From Agrobacterium larrymoorei (GTDB lineage Bacteria; Pseudomonadota; Alphaproteobacteria; Rhizobiales; Rhizobiaceae), in contig NZ_JAAMFB010000018.1 in assembly GCF_013322225.1 (NCBI RefSeq), positions 1 to 64,000 of the forward strand: a stretch of DNA of 64,000 nt. The letters run 5' to 3'. The notes beneath the pieces were generated by a model. It was not told the origin of the DNA. It searched no databases and worked only from the letters and a program-made list of their open reading frames with translations. The number at the start of each line of letters is the position of its first letter. The stretch's first letter is position 1. The translations under genes and the position numbers were made by a program. Below, one piece after another: positions 9,124-17,471 of this stretch.

Positions 9124-10188
9124 ATGGGCACAGCTTCAAACACAACGTCACCATGGTGGACACCGGATGTTCATCTGGACCGCCGCCCGTTTTTGATGGG
9201 CCGAAACGCTATTCAGGCAGCGTTTCGCAGCTTCTTCGCCTCCCAGGATTTCATTGAGGTCGACACAGCGACGCTGCAAATCTCTCCCGGCAATGAAGCG
9301 CATCTCCACGCATTCGCGACCACCGGCATCACGACCAGCGGAGAGCAGTCGCCGCTTTATCTACACACCTCGCCGGAGTTTGCCTGCAAGAAGCTGCTCG
9401 CCGCTGGTGAACAGCGGATCGCCTGCTTCGCGCATGTCTATCGAAACCGCGAGCGCGGGCCGCTCCACCACCCCGAATTCACCATGCTGGAATGGTATCG
9501 GGCAGATGAAACCTACGAAGCCCTGATGCGCGACAGTGCGGAACTACTGGCACTTGCAGCCGAAACGGCAAAAACGAAATCCTTCAGCTACCGCGGTGGC
9601 GAGGCCGATCCCTTTCTGGAACCGGAGCGTCTCAGCGTCGCTGAAGCATTCCAGCGCCATGCGAAGATCGATCTGCTCGCGACCATCGACCAGAACGGTG
9701 AGACGGATCGCGATCATCTTGCGCGGATTACAAAAGACGCAGGCATCCGCGTTTCGGATGACGACAGCTGGGCCGATATTTTCAGCCGTGTGATCGTTGA
9801 GCGGGTGGAGCCAAAGCTCGGCTTCGGCAGGACGACAATTCTGGACGAGTACCCGACCAGCGAGGCGGCGCTGGCCCGTCCTTCGCCGCGCGACAGCCGC
9901 GTGTCTGAACGTTTCGAGCTATACGCCTGCGGTGTGGAACTGGCGAATGCCTTCGGGGAATTGACGGACGCAACGGAACAGCGCCGCCGTTTCGAGATGG
10001 AGATGCGTGAGAAGCAGCGTGTCTATGGCGAGACCTATCCACTGGACGAAGACTTTCTGGCGGCGCTCTCGATCATGCCCGCCGCTAGCGGCATCGCGCT
10101 CGGTTTCGATCGTCTGGTGATGCTGGCCACGGGTGCGCCGCGCATAGACCTCGTCATGTGGGCGCCAGTCGCTATATATGGGTCATGA
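9124..10188 (+). CDS. epmA: EF-P beta-lysine ligase (GenX/PoxA, lysyl-tRNA synthetase paralogue)
   Basis: Class II synthetase-like enzyme of 354 residues that attaches (R)-beta-lysine to K34 of EF-P. It corresponds to the LysRS catalytic core without the anticodon-binding domain. Visible family features include SPEFACKKLLAAG, the motif-2 region RNRERGPLHHPEFTMLEWY, and the motif-3 region GIALGFDRLVMLATG near the C-terminus. It is divergent from its substrate gene efp and overlaps epmB by four bases (ATGA), so the whole modification system is in one place. EpmC (hydroxylase) is not seen here. Confidence 0.95.
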   Translation: MGTASNTTSPWWTPDVHLDRRPFLMGRNAIQAAFRSFFASQDFIEVDTATLQISPGNEAHLHAFATTGITTSGEQSPLYLHTSPEFACKKLLAAGEQRIACFAHVYRNRERGPLHHPEFTMLEWYRADETYEALMRDSAELLALAAETAKTKSFSYRGGEADPFLEPERLSVAEAFQRHAKIDLLATIDQNGETDRDHLARITKDAGIRVSDDDSWADIFSRVIVERVEPKLGFGRTTILDEYPTSEAALARPSPRDSRVSERFELYACGVELANAFGELTDATEQRRRFEMEMREKQRVYGETYPLDEDFLAALSIMPAASGIALGFDRLVMLATGAPRIDLVMWAPVAIYGS

Positions 10189-11237
10189 AATCACAAGCGC
10201 TGAAATCGGTTGACGATCTTTTGGGTGCAGGTCTGATCGACCGCGCCACGCTGGAGCGCGTGCGCCCGGTCGCGGAACGTTATGCGGTCGCGCTAACGCC
10301 CGCCATCGCCAGCCTGATCGATCCGCAGGATGTCAACGACCCGATCGCACGGCAATTCATCCCCAGCGAAGTCGAACTGATCCAGACCAATGAAGAGCGC
10401 GGCGACCCGATTGGCGATGAGGCACACAGCCCCGTTCCCGGGATTGTCCACCGTTATCCAGACCGGGTGCTGCTGAAGGCGGTCCACGTCTGCCCCGTTT
10501 ATTGCCGCTTCTGCTTCCGCCGCGAAATGGTCGGCCCGCAAGGCAATGGCACGATGAGCAATGACGAGTTGAATGTCGCCTTTGATTATATCCGCGCCAA
10601 CAGCCAGATCTGGGAGGTGATACTCACCGGTGGCGACCCGCTGGTGCTCTCCCCGCGCCGCCTGACAGCCATTATGGAAGGGCTGCACGCCATTCAACAT
10701 GTGAAAATCGTGCGCTTCCACACACGCGTGCCGGTGGTCGATCCCTTGAAGGTCGATGGCGAACTCATCGCCGCATTGAAAGCCAGCGGCAAGACCACCT
10801 ATGTCGCGCTCCACGCCAACCACGCAAAAGAATTTACGGACGAGGCGAAACAGGCCTGCGCGCGGCTGGTCGATGCCGGTATCGCGATAGTCAGCCAGAC
10901 CGTGCTGCTCAAGGGTATCAACGACGACCCAGAGACGCTGGCGGCGCTGATGCGTGTATTCGTGGAAAACCGCATCAAGCCCTATTACCTGCACCACCCT
11001 GATCTTGCCCCTGGGACCAGCCATTTCCGGCTGGATATAGAAGAAGGACAACGGATCGTCGCCGCTCTGCGCGGTCGTGTCTCAGGTCTCTGCCAGCCGA
11101 CCTATGTGCTTGATATTCCCGGCGGTCATGGAAAAGCCGTCATCGGTCAGAATGCGGCGACGAAACATGCCGAAGGTTGCTACTCCGTGTCGGATTTCAA
11201 CGGCAACGATCACACCTATCCGCCGTCCGCAGAATAA
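10185..11237 (+). CDS. epmB: EF-P (R)-beta-lysine-forming lysine 2,3-aminomutase (radical SAM)
   Basis: Radical SAM, PLP-dependent enzyme that converts lysine to beta-lysine for EpmA. The 350-residue product from the ATG at 10185 carries the cluster motif CPVYCRFC (C103, C107, C110) and the GGDPL segment typical of the family. A longer frame from an ATG at 10158 lies wholly inside epmA, so the coupled start overlapping the epmA stop (ATGA) is preferred. It is shorter than clostridial lysine aminomutases, as expected for YjeK/EpmB. Confidence 0.95.
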   Translation: MKSQALKSVDDLLGAGLIDRATLERVRPVAERYAVALTPAIASLIDPQDVNDPIARQFIPSEVELIQTNEERGDPIGDEAHSPVPGIVHRYPDRVLLKAVHVCPVYCRFCFRREMVGPQGNGTMSNDELNVAFDYIRANSQIWEVILTGGDPLVLSPRRLTAIMEGLHAIQHVKIVRFHTRVPVVDPLKVDGELIAALKASGKTTYVALHANHAKEFTDEAKQACARLVDAGIAIVSQTVLLKGINDDPETLAALMRVFVENRIKPYYLHHPDLAPGTSHFRLDIEEGQRIVAALRGRVSGLCQPTYVLDIPGGHGKAVIGQNAATKHAEGCYSVSDFNGNDHTYPPSAE

Positions 11238-11455
11238 AACTTGGGCTTAAGTTTCGTGTTTTCAGGCAAAGTTAGCACAACCGGATACACGAAATAAAAA
11301 TTTCACAATTCCGCCTCGATCCTGTCATCGTAAAGAAAAATATTCTACCTATATTGATAATCGTTGATCCAGACTGAAATCCGGTATATCAGTTACTCAA
11401 CTGGAGAGTGATTCTTCGGTATTCCGGGCAAAACACGAGCGAAAGGGAGAGTGTC

Positions 11456-11557
11456 ATGTCGAAATCTACGCGCATTATCACGATCCCTGATCATCGGGTC
11501 GTGAAAGCCGGACACACATCCATGTGTTCCCGCTGCTGTCGAATGTGGCGACTTTAA
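11456..11557 (+). CDS. Possible 33-residue small protein with a Cys-rich tail
   Basis: An open frame MSKSTRIITIPDH... ends in MCSRCCRMWRL. It is preceded by a strong Shine-Dalgarno (AAAGGGAGAG) seven bases or so before the ATG, which is the main reason to list it. It lies inside a 389-base stretch (11238-11626) that otherwise shows no gene. No family is recognised, and the ORF could be a chance frame or a leader peptide for the next small gene. Confidence 0.3.
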   Translation: MSKSTRIITIPDHRVVKAGHTSMCSRCCRMWRL

Positions 11558-11626
11558 CAGTCCCTCAATCCTGAAATTCAGTTCGACGAAATGCTGTGCG
11601 ATCAAGCCACAGCGGGAGTATGTACT

Positions 11627-11818
11627 ATGCAAAAGCAAGTTATCGAATTCGCGGGCGAACCTGTTGGTATCGTCGTACCGGACAACAACCGTCTGAAGTT
11701 CATCGCCGTGAAATTCCACGTTCACGATCTCGACGAGCAACGCTTTGACAGCGCGGACGATGTCCGCATCGCAATCCGCAACCTCGTGCGCGACCGCAAC
11801 GTGGCAGCTCTGGTTTGA
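11627..11818 (+). CDS. Small conserved-looking hypothetical protein (63 aa)
   Basis: The protein starts MQKQVIEFAGEPVGIVVPD and continues as a compact mixed-charge sequence with no signal peptide or membrane segment. A GGGAG motif lies about ten bases before this ATG; an in-frame ATG 36 bases upstream (11591) lacks such support. The sequence has the strand-helix texture of a real small folded protein and recalls unannotated Rhizobiales proteins of this size. No function can be assigned. It runs towards the minus-strand AsnC-like gene with a 99-base gap. Confidence 0.6.
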   Translation: MQKQVIEFAGEPVGIVVPDNNRLKFIAVKFHVHDLDEQRFDSADDVRIAIRNLVRDRNVAALV

Positions 11819-11917
11819 AAAAAACCGAAGCGGCTGGCACATGTTATCGGGCAATGAGCGCCCCTACACCAAAACACCAGGCGTTGCCCGCATGAAGCCG
11901 GCGGCGCCTTCGACTTT

Positions 11918-12154
11918 TTAGAACGCCGTAAACGTCAAGGTCGTAAGAGACCGCGCAATGCCGGGAATATTGACGATATTCTCATTGATGAACTTGCCGA
12001 TATCCTGTTCCGGCTCCAGATAAATCTTCAAAAGCAGATCGAATTCGCCACTGGTCGAATAAAGCTCGGACACCAGTTCCGTCTTGTAAATGGCATCGGC
12101 TACCTCATAGGTCTTGCCCGGTGCGCATTGGAGCTGAACGAAAATGGGCTTCAT
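11918..12154 (-). CDS. Stand-alone Lrp/AsnC ligand-binding (RAM) domain protein
   Basis: The 78-residue product starting MKPIFVQLQCAPGKTYEVAD is the effector-binding half of an Lrp/AsnC regulator without the DNA-binding helix-turn-helix. Such RAM/ActD-type proteins form oligomers that bind amino acids and may modulate full-length Lrp proteins. I chose the ATG at 12154, preceded by GGGGA, because upstream residues in the longer frame look like non-coding sequence. It is divergent from modA. A role in amino-acid sensing is inferred from the family only. Confidence 0.85.
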   Translation of the reverse strand: MKPIFVQLQCAPGKTYEVADAIYKTELVSELYSTSGEFDLLLKIYLEPEQDIGKFINENIVNIPGIARSLTTLTFTAF

Positions 12155-12357
12155 GGATTTTTTCCCCGTCGATATGCTGTGCCAAGCGGCACTATTGTCT
12201 GAGGCAGGCATCTCTTTCAAGCCCGCAAACAAGCTTGCACTGTAACGTCGGCCACATTCCAGGTGGAATGAAGGAGTGCAATATTCGGCATACTTAGACT
12301 CATGCGAGATTTGTAACGTCAGAATTCTAGTCCTCCCCCACCAGTGTCGTTATATCC

Positions 12358-12410
12358 TTGAAAACATAATGCTCGCCCTTTATCACCGATATATCTGGAT
12401 GGATATTTCG
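12358..12410 (+). promoter_or_regulatory. modABC promoter with a ModE-type Mo-box
   Basis: TTGAAA (12358-12363) and TATCAC (12381-12386) are spaced 17 bases and form a plausible promoter. Immediately after the -10, CGATATATC (12387-12395) and GATATTTCG (12402-12410) form an inverted repeat with one mismatch and a 6-base spacer, resembling the ModE consensus. The site would cover the transcription start, as expected for repression by ModE, and ends 17 bases before the modA ATG. Confidence 0.55.
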
Positions 12411-12427
12411 ATTGAGAGGGCTGAGTT

Positions 12428-13222
12428 ATGGGAATTTTGAAACGTATCGTTCTAAAAACTGCATTCGCCGCCGTTGCGGGTGCATGGCTGTCGATGGCTG
12501 GACTTTCGACAACCGCCGTGGCGCAGGACAAGGTGACTGTCTTTGCTGCCGCCAGCATGAAAAATGCGCTGGATGCCGCCAATGCGGAATGGGCCAAGGA
12601 GAGCGGCAATGAGGCAACCGCTTCCTATGCCGCAAGTTCGGCGCTGGCAAAGCAGATCGAGGCCGGTGCGCCCGCCGATCTCTTCATCTCCGCCGATCTG
12701 GCGTGGATGGATTATGTCGCGGGCAAGAAGCTGATCAGGCAAGATACGCGCAGCAATCTGCTCGGCAACCGCCTCGTTCTGGTGGCCCCAGCAGACAAGG
12801 CAAAGCCGGTCGAGATCAAACAGGGCTTCGATCTTGCTGCCCTCGTGGGTGACGGCAAGCTCGCCATGGGCGCGGTCGATTCAGTCCCGGCTGGCAAATA
12901 CGGCAAGGCTGCGCTCGAAAAGCTCGGCGTATGGTCTTCCGTCGAGAGCAAGGTTGCCGGTGCGGAAAGCGTGCGCGCTGCCCTCGTTCTGGTATCACGC
13001 GGCGAAGCGCCCTACGGCATCGTATATCAGACGGATGCCGCCGCCGATCCCGGCGTGAAAATCGTCGGCACTTTTCCGCAGGACAGCCACGAGCCGATCA
13101 TCTATCCGGTTGCTGTGCTTACCGAATCCAAGAGCCCGGCAGCGGCGGCTTATCTTGAGTTTCTCAAATCCGCCAAGGCTGCCCCGTTCTTCGAAAGCCA
13201 AGGCTTTACCATTTTGAAATAA
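12428..13222 (+). CDS. modA: Molybdate ABC transporter, periplasmic binding protein
   Basis: ModA captures molybdate or tungstate in the periplasm. The 264-residue protein has a cleavable signal peptide ending near TTAVAQD and then the family start KVTVFAAASMKNALD, where serines bind the oxyanion. The motifs SSALAKQIEAGAPADLFISAD and YGIVYQTDA are typical. A GAGAGGG Shine-Dalgarno precedes the ATG. It is first in modABC, separated from modB by a strong hairpin, and preceded by a candidate Mo-box. Confidence 0.96.
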   Translation: MGILKRIVLKTAFAAVAGAWLSMAGLSTTAVAQDKVTVFAAASMKNALDAANAEWAKESGNEATASYAASSALAKQIEAGAPADLFISADLAWMDYVAGKKLIRQDTRSNLLGNRLVLVAPADKAKPVEIKQGFDLAALVGDGKLAMGAVDSVPAGKYGKAALEKLGVWSSVESKVAGAESVRAALVLVSRGEAPYGIVYQTDAAADPGVKIVGTFPQDSHEPIIYPVAVLTESKSPAAAAYLEFLKSAKAAPFFESQGFTILK

Positions 13223-13247
13223 GCTTGGATTTCAGTGTTTGTCTCAA

Positions 13248-13274
13248 CCCTCTGCCCGTACACGCGGCAGAGGG
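13248..13274 (+). other. Perfect 9-bp stem-loop between modA and modB
   Basis: CCCTCTGCC (13248-13256) and GGCAGAGGG (13266-13274) are perfectly complementary around a nine-base loop. There is no T-run. In binding-protein operons such hairpins often protect the 3' end of the upstream message so that the binding protein is made in excess; that role here is inferred. Confidence 0.6.
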
Positions 13275-13309
13275 ACACATGCACAACATAAAACCATGGG
13301 AACGGCAAT

Positions 13310-14011
13310 TTGGACTGGCTATCGCTGAGCGCGGAAGAATGGACGGCGATACGGCTTAGCCTTTGGGTTTCCACCATCGCGATGTTCGCAAGCCTTCCCT
13401 TCGGCATTCTGATTGCGCTGGCGCTGGCCCGTGGCCGGTTCTGGGGAAAATCGCTTCTGAACGGAATCGTCCATCTGCCGCTGATCCTGCCGCCGGTGGT
13501 GACCGGCTTCATTCTGCTGGTCATGTTCGGGCGGCGCGGCGTGATCGGCCAGTTTCTGGATCAGTATTTCGGCATCGTCTTTTCCTTCCGCTGGACGGGC
13601 GCGGCACTGGCCTGCGCCGTCATGGCCTTCCCCTTGATGGTTCGCTCCATAAGGCTTTCGATAGACGCCGTTGATCGCAAGCTGGAAGAAGCGGCAGAAA
13701 CGCTTGGGGCAAGCCCCCTTTGGGTGTTTCTGACCGTAACGCTGCCATTGACGCTACCCGGCATTATCGCAGGCATGATCCTCGCCTTCGCCAAGGCCAT
13801 GGGTGAGTTCGGCGCAACGATTACCTTCGTGTCCAACATTCCCGGTGAAACGCAGACACTCTCGGCAGCCATCTACACCTTCACACAGGTACCGGGTGGC
13901 GATGCAGGGGCACTGAGGCTGACACTTGTGGCTGTCGCCATCTCGATGGCTGCGCTGCTGGCCTCCGAATTTCTGGCGCGCATTATCGGCAGAAGAGTGA
14001 TGGCCGAATGA
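13310..14011 (+). CDS. modB: Molybdate ABC transporter permease
   Basis: Inner-membrane channel subunit of 233 residues with about five hydrophobic helices and the EAA loop that contacts the ATPase ([22 protein letters not shown] region). The start is a TTG at 13310, giving [18 protein letters not shown], the standard ModB N-terminus; an in-frame stop lies 21 bases upstream and the nearby ATG at 13296 is out of frame. It overlaps modC by four bases (ATGA). Confidence 0.95.
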   Translation: MDWLSLSAEEWTAIRLSLWVSTIAMFASLPFGILIALALARGRFWGKSLLNGIVHLPLILPPVVTGFILLVMFGRRGVIGQFLDQYFGIVFSFRWTGAALACAVMAFPLMVRSIRLSIDAVDRKLEEAAETLGASPLWVFLTVTLPLTLPGIIAGMILAFAKAMGEFGATITFVSNIPGETQTLSAAIYTFTQVPGGDAGALRLTLVAVAISMAALLASEFLARIIGRRVMAE

Positions 14012-15084
14012 CACTTCTTTTTGATGTCAAACACACGCTGGGTTCCTTTGCGCTGGAAGCGAAGCTGACGGCGGAAGGAGGCGTTACCGCTCTTTTCGGT
14101 CGCTCGGGTTCTGGCAAAACGTCGGTCATCCGCATGATTGCTGGCCTGACGAAACCGCATCAGGGTCGGATCGCGCTTGATGGAGAGGTTCTGAGCGATA
14201 GCGACAGACGCATCTTCACTGCATGCCACAGACGGCGTTTCGGCTATGTGTTTCAAGAGGCGCGGCTGTTTCCACACCTCACCGTGGAGCAAAACCTGCA
14301 TTATGGCCGATGGTTTTCCAACCAGACGACAGCAACGAATGAAAGTACGAAAGTCGTAGAAATGCTCGGCATCGGCGACGTGTTGAAACGCCGCCCGGAG
14401 AAACTGTCGGGCGGGGAAAAGCAGCGGGTTGCCATCGGTCGCGCGCTTTTGTCTTCCCCACGGCTGCTATTGATGGATGAGCCGCTCGCGGCGCTGGACG
14501 AGGCGCGTAAGGCAGAGATCATTCCCTATCTGGAGCGGCTGCGTGACGAGACAAAAATCCCCATCATCTATGTCAGCCATTCGGTCAGCGAAGTGTCCCG
14601 GTTGGCTGACCGCGTTGTCGTGATGAAGGATGGCAGGGTGGATGCGGAAGGCCCAGCGGCGCAAATCCTGTCGCGTCCCGCCTTCAGCGGATATCTCGAG
14701 CGTCGCGAAGCAGGCAGCATTCTTTCAGGCAGAGTGGAGACATTCGACGGTCAACACGGTCTGGCTACCGTTCGGCTGAACGGGACGAGCCTGCAGGTTC
14801 CGGCAAAGGCGGCAGAGCCCGGCAAGGCGGTGCGCGTTCATGTGCCCGCGCGCGATGTGATGCTGGCAACGGTGCGGCCCGAGGGGCTGAGTGCCCTGAA
14901 CATTCTCCAAGGTCGCATCGTGGATATCGCGATATCCGATGACGGCATGGCCATGGTCCAGGTGGATTGCGGCGGTGACATCATCATGTCCCGCATCACA
15001 AAACTCTCTGTCGAGCGGCTGTCGCTCACCCCCGGAAGCGAGATCTTTGCCATCGTCAAATCGGCGGCGCTCGATCCCTACTGA
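14008..15084 (+). CDS. modC: Molybdate ABC transporter ATP-binding protein
   Basis: ATPase of the molybdate importer, 358 residues. It shows Walker [10 protein letters not shown], the signature [13 protein letters not shown], Walker [13 protein letters not shown], and a C-terminal MOP/TOBE-like domain (about residues 290-350) that can bind molybdate and sense its level. The ATG overlaps the modB stop. Its end overlaps the end of the convergent ModE-like gene by seven bases. Confidence 0.96.
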   Translation: MTLLFDVKHTLGSFALEAKLTAEGGVTALFGRSGSGKTSVIRMIAGLTKPHQGRIALDGEVLSDSDRRIFTACHRRRFGYVFQEARLFPHLTVEQNLHYGRWFSNQTTATNESTKVVEMLGIGDVLKRRPEKLSGGEKQRVAIGRALLSSPRLLLMDEPLAALDEARKAEIIPYLERLRDETKIPIIYVSHSVSEVSRLADRVVVMKDGRVDAEGPAAQILSRPAFSGYLERREAGSILSGRVETFDGQHGLATVRLNGTSLQVPAKAAEPGKAVRVHVPARDVMLATVRPEGLSALNILQGRIVDIAISDDGMAMVQVDCGGDIIMSRITKLSVERLSLTPGSEIFAIVKSAALDPY

Positions 15085-15443
15085 TCGGCTCTGGAGCTCT
15101 TCCGGTTCGCTTCCAACCAGTCGAGATCGGCATTAATCGCGTCGCGCATACGGCTTTCCATAGCGCGACATCGTGCTAGCAATTCTTCTCCGAAGGGCGT
15201 GAGACCGGCACCGCCACCCTGCTTTCCGCCGCGTTGGGATTCGATGACGGGCTGGGTGAACATGTGGTTCAACGCATCTACCAGAAGCCACGCCCGACGA
15301 TAGGACATATCCATGGCCCGCCCCGCCGCGGAGATGGAGCCGGTGGAGGCGATCAGTTCCATCAACTCGATCTTGCCGCGTCCAAGGCGTTCGCCCGAAG
15401 GAAAATCGACGCGCAGGACGGGCTTTAAAGGCTGATCGCTCAT
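15078..15443 (-). CDS. Short ModE-type regulator (DNA-binding domain only)
   Basis: The 121-residue product has the ModE N-terminal winged helix: [32 protein letters not shown] then a wing rich in glycine and [13 protein letters not shown]. It ends at about the point where a canonical 260-residue ModE would begin its molybdate-binding MOP domains, so these are missing. It is convergent with modC and a likely regulator of modABC through the Mo-box. How it would sense molybdate is unclear. The ATG at 15443 overlaps the upstream peptidase stop (four bases), so both are one transcript. Confidence 0.88.
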   Translation of the reverse strand: MSDQPLKPVLRVDFPSGERLGRGKIELMELIASTGSISAAGRAMDMSYRRAWLLVDALNHMFTQPVIESQRGGKQGGGAGLTPFGEELLARCRAMESRMRDAINADLDWLEANRKSSRADQ

Positions 15444-16447
15444 GGATGCACCGCTCCAAACCAATCCCGCCATGACGGCTGCGCACCCTCATGCGGCAGT
15501 GCCGTTGCCTCGAACACGCCGCGCGCGATGGCACGGGCCATGACGAGCGCGGTGAGGTGGCAAAGTTCATGAAACTCAGAAGCCTCTCGCAGCGTTGCCC
15601 GGCACGTTGCGGCAGCAAACATTGTGTCGCCATCGCTCGCAAGATGCGAAGGCAGGATGGCGCGTGCCAAACCGCCATGTGCCATGATAGACAGGCGATG
15701 CACCTGCGCCTTGGTCAAAACCGCATCCGTCACCACCGCGCCGATGGTGGTTGCAGTCAGCGTGACGCCCTTGATGCGCATAGCGCTGTCAACGTCTGTG
15801 AATTGCGGTGGCAAGCTGAGCCCACCAAATTCGCCATTCTTCTCAAAAGGCGCAGCCCAGAAATGCTTGCCGGAGCCGACCGTCGCAGAGCCCATGGCAT
15901 TGACGGCGACGATAGCCGCTACGGTGATCCCGAACGATGTTTTCGCGCTGGCGGAGCCGAGACCGCCTTTGAAGGTAGCGGTCGTGGCGCCGGTACCCGC
16001 ACCCACGGTTCCGAGCAAAAATGGATCGCGGGATACAGCCTTGAAGGCATCATAGCCCATGTCCCTATAGGGCGAATGAAGACCCCAATCCTTGTTTCCA
16101 CCATTCAGCAAATCCATCAAAATGGCCTGCGGGACGATGGGAACGCGCGTGGCTCCGACCTGAAAACCGCGCCCGATTTCCCGCAAGCCCGCCTGCACCC
16201 CACCGGCTGCATCCAGACCGAAAGCGGAACCACCGGACAGAACGAAAGCATCGACGGTTTCCACCGTCATCGATGGATCGAGCAATGCCGTATCACGCCC
16301 ACCCGGCGCACCGCCGAGCGTGGAGCCGGAGGCGATTGCGGGCTCATCGAAGACAATAGCGGTGACGCCAGAACCGAGCGTAAGGTCCGTCGCATGACCC
16401 ACCGAAACGCCGTCGATATCGATCAGGAGATTGTGCAAGGGCGGCAT
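15440..16447 (-). CDS. P1 (DmpA/S58) family peptidase
   Basis: A 335-residue member of the self-cleaving Ntn-hydrolase-like family that includes L-aminopeptidase D-Ala-esterase/amidase DmpA. Family marks are GVSVGHATDL near the N-terminus, ASGSTLGGAPGGRDTALLDP, AFVLSGGSAFGLDAAGGV, and GTGATTATFKGGLGSAS followed by a beta-strand run where the autoproteolytic nucleophile lies; I cannot assign that residue firmly. It probably acts on small peptides or amides in the cytoplasm. It is translationally coupled to the short ModE-like gene, an odd pairing. Confidence 0.88.
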   Translation of the reverse strand: MPPLHNLLIDIDGVSVGHATDLTLGSGVTAIVFDEPAIASGSTLGGAPGGRDTALLDPSMTVETVDAFVLSGGSAFGLDAAGGVQAGLREIGRGFQVGATRVPIVPQAILMDLLNGGNKDWGLHSPYRDMGYDAFKAVSRDPFLLGTVGAGTGATTATFKGGLGSASAKTSFGITVAAIVAVNAMGSATVGSGKHFWAAPFEKNGEFGGLSLPPQFTDVDSAMRIKGVTLTATTIGAVVTDAVLTKAQVHRLSIMAHGGLARAILPSHLASDGDTMFAAATCRATLREASEFHELCHLTALVMARAIARGVFEATALPHEGAQPSWRDWFGAVHP

Positions 16448-16498
16448 TCCTTCTCTATAGTTATGCCGGTATCCCGCCCCTGCTCAATCTTGTCAACG

Positions 16499-17272
16499 TC
16501 AGGAGAACACTGCCGTACCGATGACAGGGGTGGAGGGAACCGCCATATCGCGTGGTTCCAGCATGCCCGAAAGGAACGCTTCACGCCCAGCCGTTACGGC
16601 CTTGGCGAATGCACCGGCCATGATGACAGGGTTACCCGCCCCAGCCACCGCCGTATTCAGCAGCACGGCATCATAACCAAGCTCCATCACGGTTGCCGCA
16701 TGGGATGGACGGCCAAGGCCTGCATCCACGATCATCGGCACATCGGGGAAATGCGCCCGCATGGATCGAAGCGCGGATATATTGAGCGGCCCCATGGCGC
16801 TGCCGATGGGCGCGCACCACGGCATCAGCACCTTGCAGCCCGCATCGATCAGCTTTTCCGCCACGACCAGATCGTCGGTCGTATAGGGGAAGACCTCGAA
16901 ACCTTCGTCGGAGAGAATACGTGCAGCTTCCACCAGCCCGAACACATCCGGCTGAAGCGTATCGTGATGGCCGATCACTTCCAGCTTGATCCAGTTGGTT
17001 TTAAATACCTCCCGCGCCATCTTCGCCGTCAGCACGGCTTCCTTTGCCGTGTGGCATCCTGCCGTGTTGGATAGAATAAGGCGGTCCAGCTCGCGGATGA
17101 GTTCAAAAAACTGCCCGCCCTTTTTACCACCCGCGGTTTCGCGACGGAGAGAAATGGTCAGAATATCCGTCTTGGCTGCGCGCACGGCATCGGCAAGCAC
17201 GGCAGGCGACGGGTAACGAGCAGTGCCGAGCAGGAGCCGGGAACTGACGTCGCGATCATAAAGTCTCAGCAT
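16499..17272 (-). CDS. thiG: Thiazole synthase
   Basis: ThiG forms the thiazole phosphate of thiamine from DXP, the glycine imine made by ThiO, and sulfur on ThiS. The 257-residue TIM barrel carries the Schiff-base lysine K96 in [11 protein letters not shown] chose the ATG at 17272, giving [22 protein letters not shown], one base after the thiS stop. It is the last gene of the thiCOSG operon under the TPP riboswitch; thiE does not follow. Confidence 0.96.
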   Translation of the reverse strand: MLRLYDRDVSSRLLLGTARYPSPAVLADAVRAAKTDILTISLRRETAGGKKGGQFFELIRELDRLILSNTAGCHTAKEAVLTAKMAREVFKTNWIKLEVIGHHDTLQPDVFGLVEAARILSDEGFEVFPYTTDDLVVAEKLIDAGCKVLMPWCAPIGSAMGPLNISALRSMRAHFPDVPMIVDAGLGRPSHAATVMELGYDAVLLNTAVAGAGNPVIMAGAFAKAVTAGREAFLSGMLEPRDMAVPSTPVIGTAVFS

Positions 17273-17273
17273 A

Positions 17274-17471
17274 TCATCCTCCCTGCATGGGCGAGAGAAT
17301 TTCGATCCTGTCGAAATCCTTGAGGTGGAAACCGGGGCGGTCCTCGGCATGGACGAGATCGCCATTCACCGCGGTTGCCAGCCAGTCGCCTTCATATTCG
17401 AGCGTTGCCAAGAGCTGGGAAAGAGTTTCTGCGGCGAGATCATGCTCTTCGCCGTTGACGTGAATCCGCAT
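17274..17471 (-). CDS. thiS: Sulfur carrier protein ThiS
   Basis: Ubiquitin-like sulfur carrier of 65 residues that ends in the required Gly-Gly (SPMQGG), which is adenylated by ThiF and converted to a thiocarboxylate. The start is the ATG at 17471, inside the 3' end of thiO (32-base overlap), giving [12 protein letters not shown]. ThiF is not in this window. Confidence 0.95.
   Translation of the reverse strand: MRIHVNGEEHDLAAETLSQLLATLEYEGDWLATAVNGDLVHAEDRPGFHLKDFDRIEILSPMQGG

Noticed and set aside
11393-11854. 153-codon minus-strand frame over the small genes at 11456 and 11627
   Set aside because: No ribosome-binding site and no recognisable family; the plus-strand small genes have better start signals.
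15491-17074. 527-codon plus-strand frame across the peptidase and thiG
   Set aside because: It spans two real minus-strand genes and their gap; composition rich in Arg, His and Gly as in antisense frames.
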